A model generated the notes under the pieces. The model saw only the letters and a list, made by a program, of their open reading frames with translations, had not been told where the DNA came from and ran no database searches. Below, in pieces: positions 62,827 through 64,000 of a stretch of DNA of 64,000 nt (the stretch's first letter is position 1; each line of letters begins with the position of its first letter). Position numbers and translations under genes: made by a program. This DNA is from Osmia lignaria lignaria (taxonomy: Eukaryota > Arthropoda > Insecta > Hymenoptera > Megachilidae): contig NW_027478162.1 in the NCBI RefSeq assembly GCF_051020975.1, positions 22,816,001 through 22,880,000 on the forward strand, read 5' to 3'.

Positions 62827-64000
62827 TTGCAGATTTATCTCAAGGGAAGGGGCCTGACGGACATATTTCGAGATATTTCTTCTTCTTGTTGTTCTTCTTC
62901 TGCACAGCTAAGCTGGAAGTGGCATTTGCGGCTCGCACTAGTGCAGAGTTATCTCAAAGAAAGGGGCCACGGTGTTTCTGTATCCCTATTATGTTGGTGC
63001 GGCTTCGGAACTTTTAAATATCTTGATATATCTCGAGAACTACGCATCTGATCAAAAAATATCATAGAACATAAAAAGTAGGAAACTTAATTCTCTACAA
63101 AAAAGGTCTCTTAACAATTGGCCATAGCTCGCTTCGTTTCCGAGATATTTGCAGATTTATCTCAAGGGAAGGGGCCTGACGGACATATTTCGAGATATTT
63201 ATTCTTCTTGTTGTTCTTCTTCTGCACAGCTAAGCTGGAAGTGGCATTTGCGGCTCGCACTAGTGCAGAGTTATCTCAAAGAAAGGGGCCACGGTGTTTC
63301 TGTATCTCTATTATGTTGGTGCGGCTTCGGAACTTTTAAATATCTTGATATATCTCGAGAACTACGCATCAGATCAAAAAATATCATAGAACATAAAAAG
63401 TAGGAAACTTAATTCTCTACAAAAATGTCTGTTAACATTTTGCAATAGCTCTCTTCGTTTCCGAGATATTTGCAGATTTATCTCAAGGGAAGGGGCCTGA
63501 CGGACATATTTCGAGATATTTCTTCTTCTTGTTGTTCTTCTTCTGCACAGCTAAGCTGGAAGTGGCATTGGCGGCTCGCACTAGTGCAGAGTTATCTCAA
63601 AGAGAGGGGCCACGGTGTTTCTGTATCTCTATTACGTTGGTGCGGCTTCGGAACTTTTAAATATCTTGATATATCTCGAGAACTACGCATCTGATCAAAA
63701 AATATCATAGAACATAAAAAGTAGGAAACTTAATTCTCTACAAAAAAGGTCTCCTAACATTTTGCCATAGCTCGCTTCGTTTCCGAGATATTTGCAGATT
63801 TATCTCAAGGGAAGGGGCCTGACGGACATATTTCGAGATATTTCTTCTTCTTGTTGTTCTTCTTCTGCACAGCTAAGCTGGAAGTGGCATTTGCGGCTCG
63901 CACTAGTGCAGAGTTATCTCAAAGAAAGGGGCCACGGTGTTTCTGTATCTCTATTATGTTGGTGCGGCTTCGGAACTTTTAAATATCTCGATATATCTCG
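62827..64000 (+). repeat. HOR copy 3 start and right partial monomer
   Basis: 62827, 63149 (321 bp) and 63470 repeat 58965, 59287 and 59608 (offset 3862 bp) through GGCATTGGCGGC, after which 63470 changes type. 63792-64000 is the first 209 bp of a monomer cut by the window edge. The array continues to the right. Confidence 0.9.

Larger units (their letters stand above)
1..64000. repeat. Satellite DNA array, 322-bp monomer, about 199 copies
   Basis: One tandem array fills the window. Using TTGCAGAT as phase mark (first at 173), 197 complete monomers run to 63791, with a 172-bp partial copy before and a 209-bp partial copy after. All copies are in the same orientation and no unrelated sequence interrupts them. 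Length is 322 bp in 186 copies; the rest are 307 (one), 321 (six), 320 (two) and 427 bp (two). G+C is close to 40%. Monomer types differ by roughly 3-8% by eye, while copies of the same HOR position often differ by only a few bases. This is the known architecture of eukaryotic pericentromeric or centromeric satellites. The family and species are not recognised; arthropod origin is a weak guess. rDNA spacer subrepeats are an alternative, but no rRNA sequence is present. Confidence 0.98.

Noticed and set aside
1..64000. CRISPR array
   Set aside because: The repeats are 322 bp and directly abutting, without unique spacers or cas genes.
1..64000. rDNA intergenic-spacer subrepeats
   Set aside because: No rRNA sequence anywhere in 64 kb and the array length is far beyond typical spacers. 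Cannot be excluded fully without flanking sequence.
1..64000. Transposon or insertion sequence inside the array
   Set aside because: Every base can be assigned to a monomer; the only extra sequence (105 bp at 42501 and 43572) is itself satellite.
1..64000. A new defence, toxin or metabolic gene system
   Set aside because: There is no coding sequence to support one. The interest of the window is in satellite structure and its evolution.

Overview
The whole 64-kb window is one uninterrupted, head-to-tail satellite DNA array. I find no gene, RNA gene, transposon, CRISPR array or unique sequence, and both window ends cut through a monomer, so the array continues on both sides. Taking the recurrent word TTGCAGAT as an arbitrary phase mark, there are 197 complete monomers between 173 and 63791, plus 172 bp of a partial monomer on the left and 209 bp on the right. 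The monomer is 322 bp and about 40% G+C (hand count on a consensus-like copy: 128 of 322). All copies face the same way. The exact length is very stable: 186 of 197 are 322 bp, and the exceptions are one of 307, six of 321, two of 320 and two of 427 bp.

This is a eukaryotic pericentromeric or centromeric type of sequence. Monomer length, A-tracts, short inverted words and the repeated CGAGATAT/ATATCTCG motif would fit an arthropod satellite, but I do not recognise the family and the species assignment is a weak inference.

The array is a patchwork of monomer types arranged in higher-order repeats (HORs). I name types by diagnostic words: S (CCTGTCGGACATAATTCG), Q1 (GATTCAGCTCAAAGGAAC with GGAGCCACGG), Q2 (GGAACGGGCC, GATACTTC, TAAAAAATAGG), T (GTTCCCGAG, CCTGACCGAC), B (CAGCGCGCAAT plus ATATTTCGAGAAC), M (GGGTCCTGATGG) and others. 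Region by region: 1-13.3 kb is an older-looking mixture with short HORs (644 and 1288 bp) and most of the small-length variants; 13.3-19.8 kb holds segmental copies linking the left part to the middle; 19.8-33.0 kb is the most regular part, an S-Q1-Q2-T tetramer HOR of 1288 bp with visible expansions, contractions and hybrid monomers; 33.0-42.3 kb is built on a B-S'-Q3 trimer (966 bp); 42.3-43.8 kb holds two 427-bp monomers with an internal 105-bp duplication; 43.8-50.9 kb carries a second tetramer HOR; 50.9-64 kb carries long local duplications with offsets of 2576 and 2575 bp.

Each monomer contains a roughly 74-codon open frame, but it begins only at TTG, has no ATG, is broken in 16 of 197 copies and varies freely at amino-acid-changing positions. 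I treat it as a by-product of homogenisation, not a gene. What is most informative here is the record of array evolution: HOR domains, hybrid monomers marking unequal exchange, a monomer-internal 27-bp duplication, and near-absolute length conservation.
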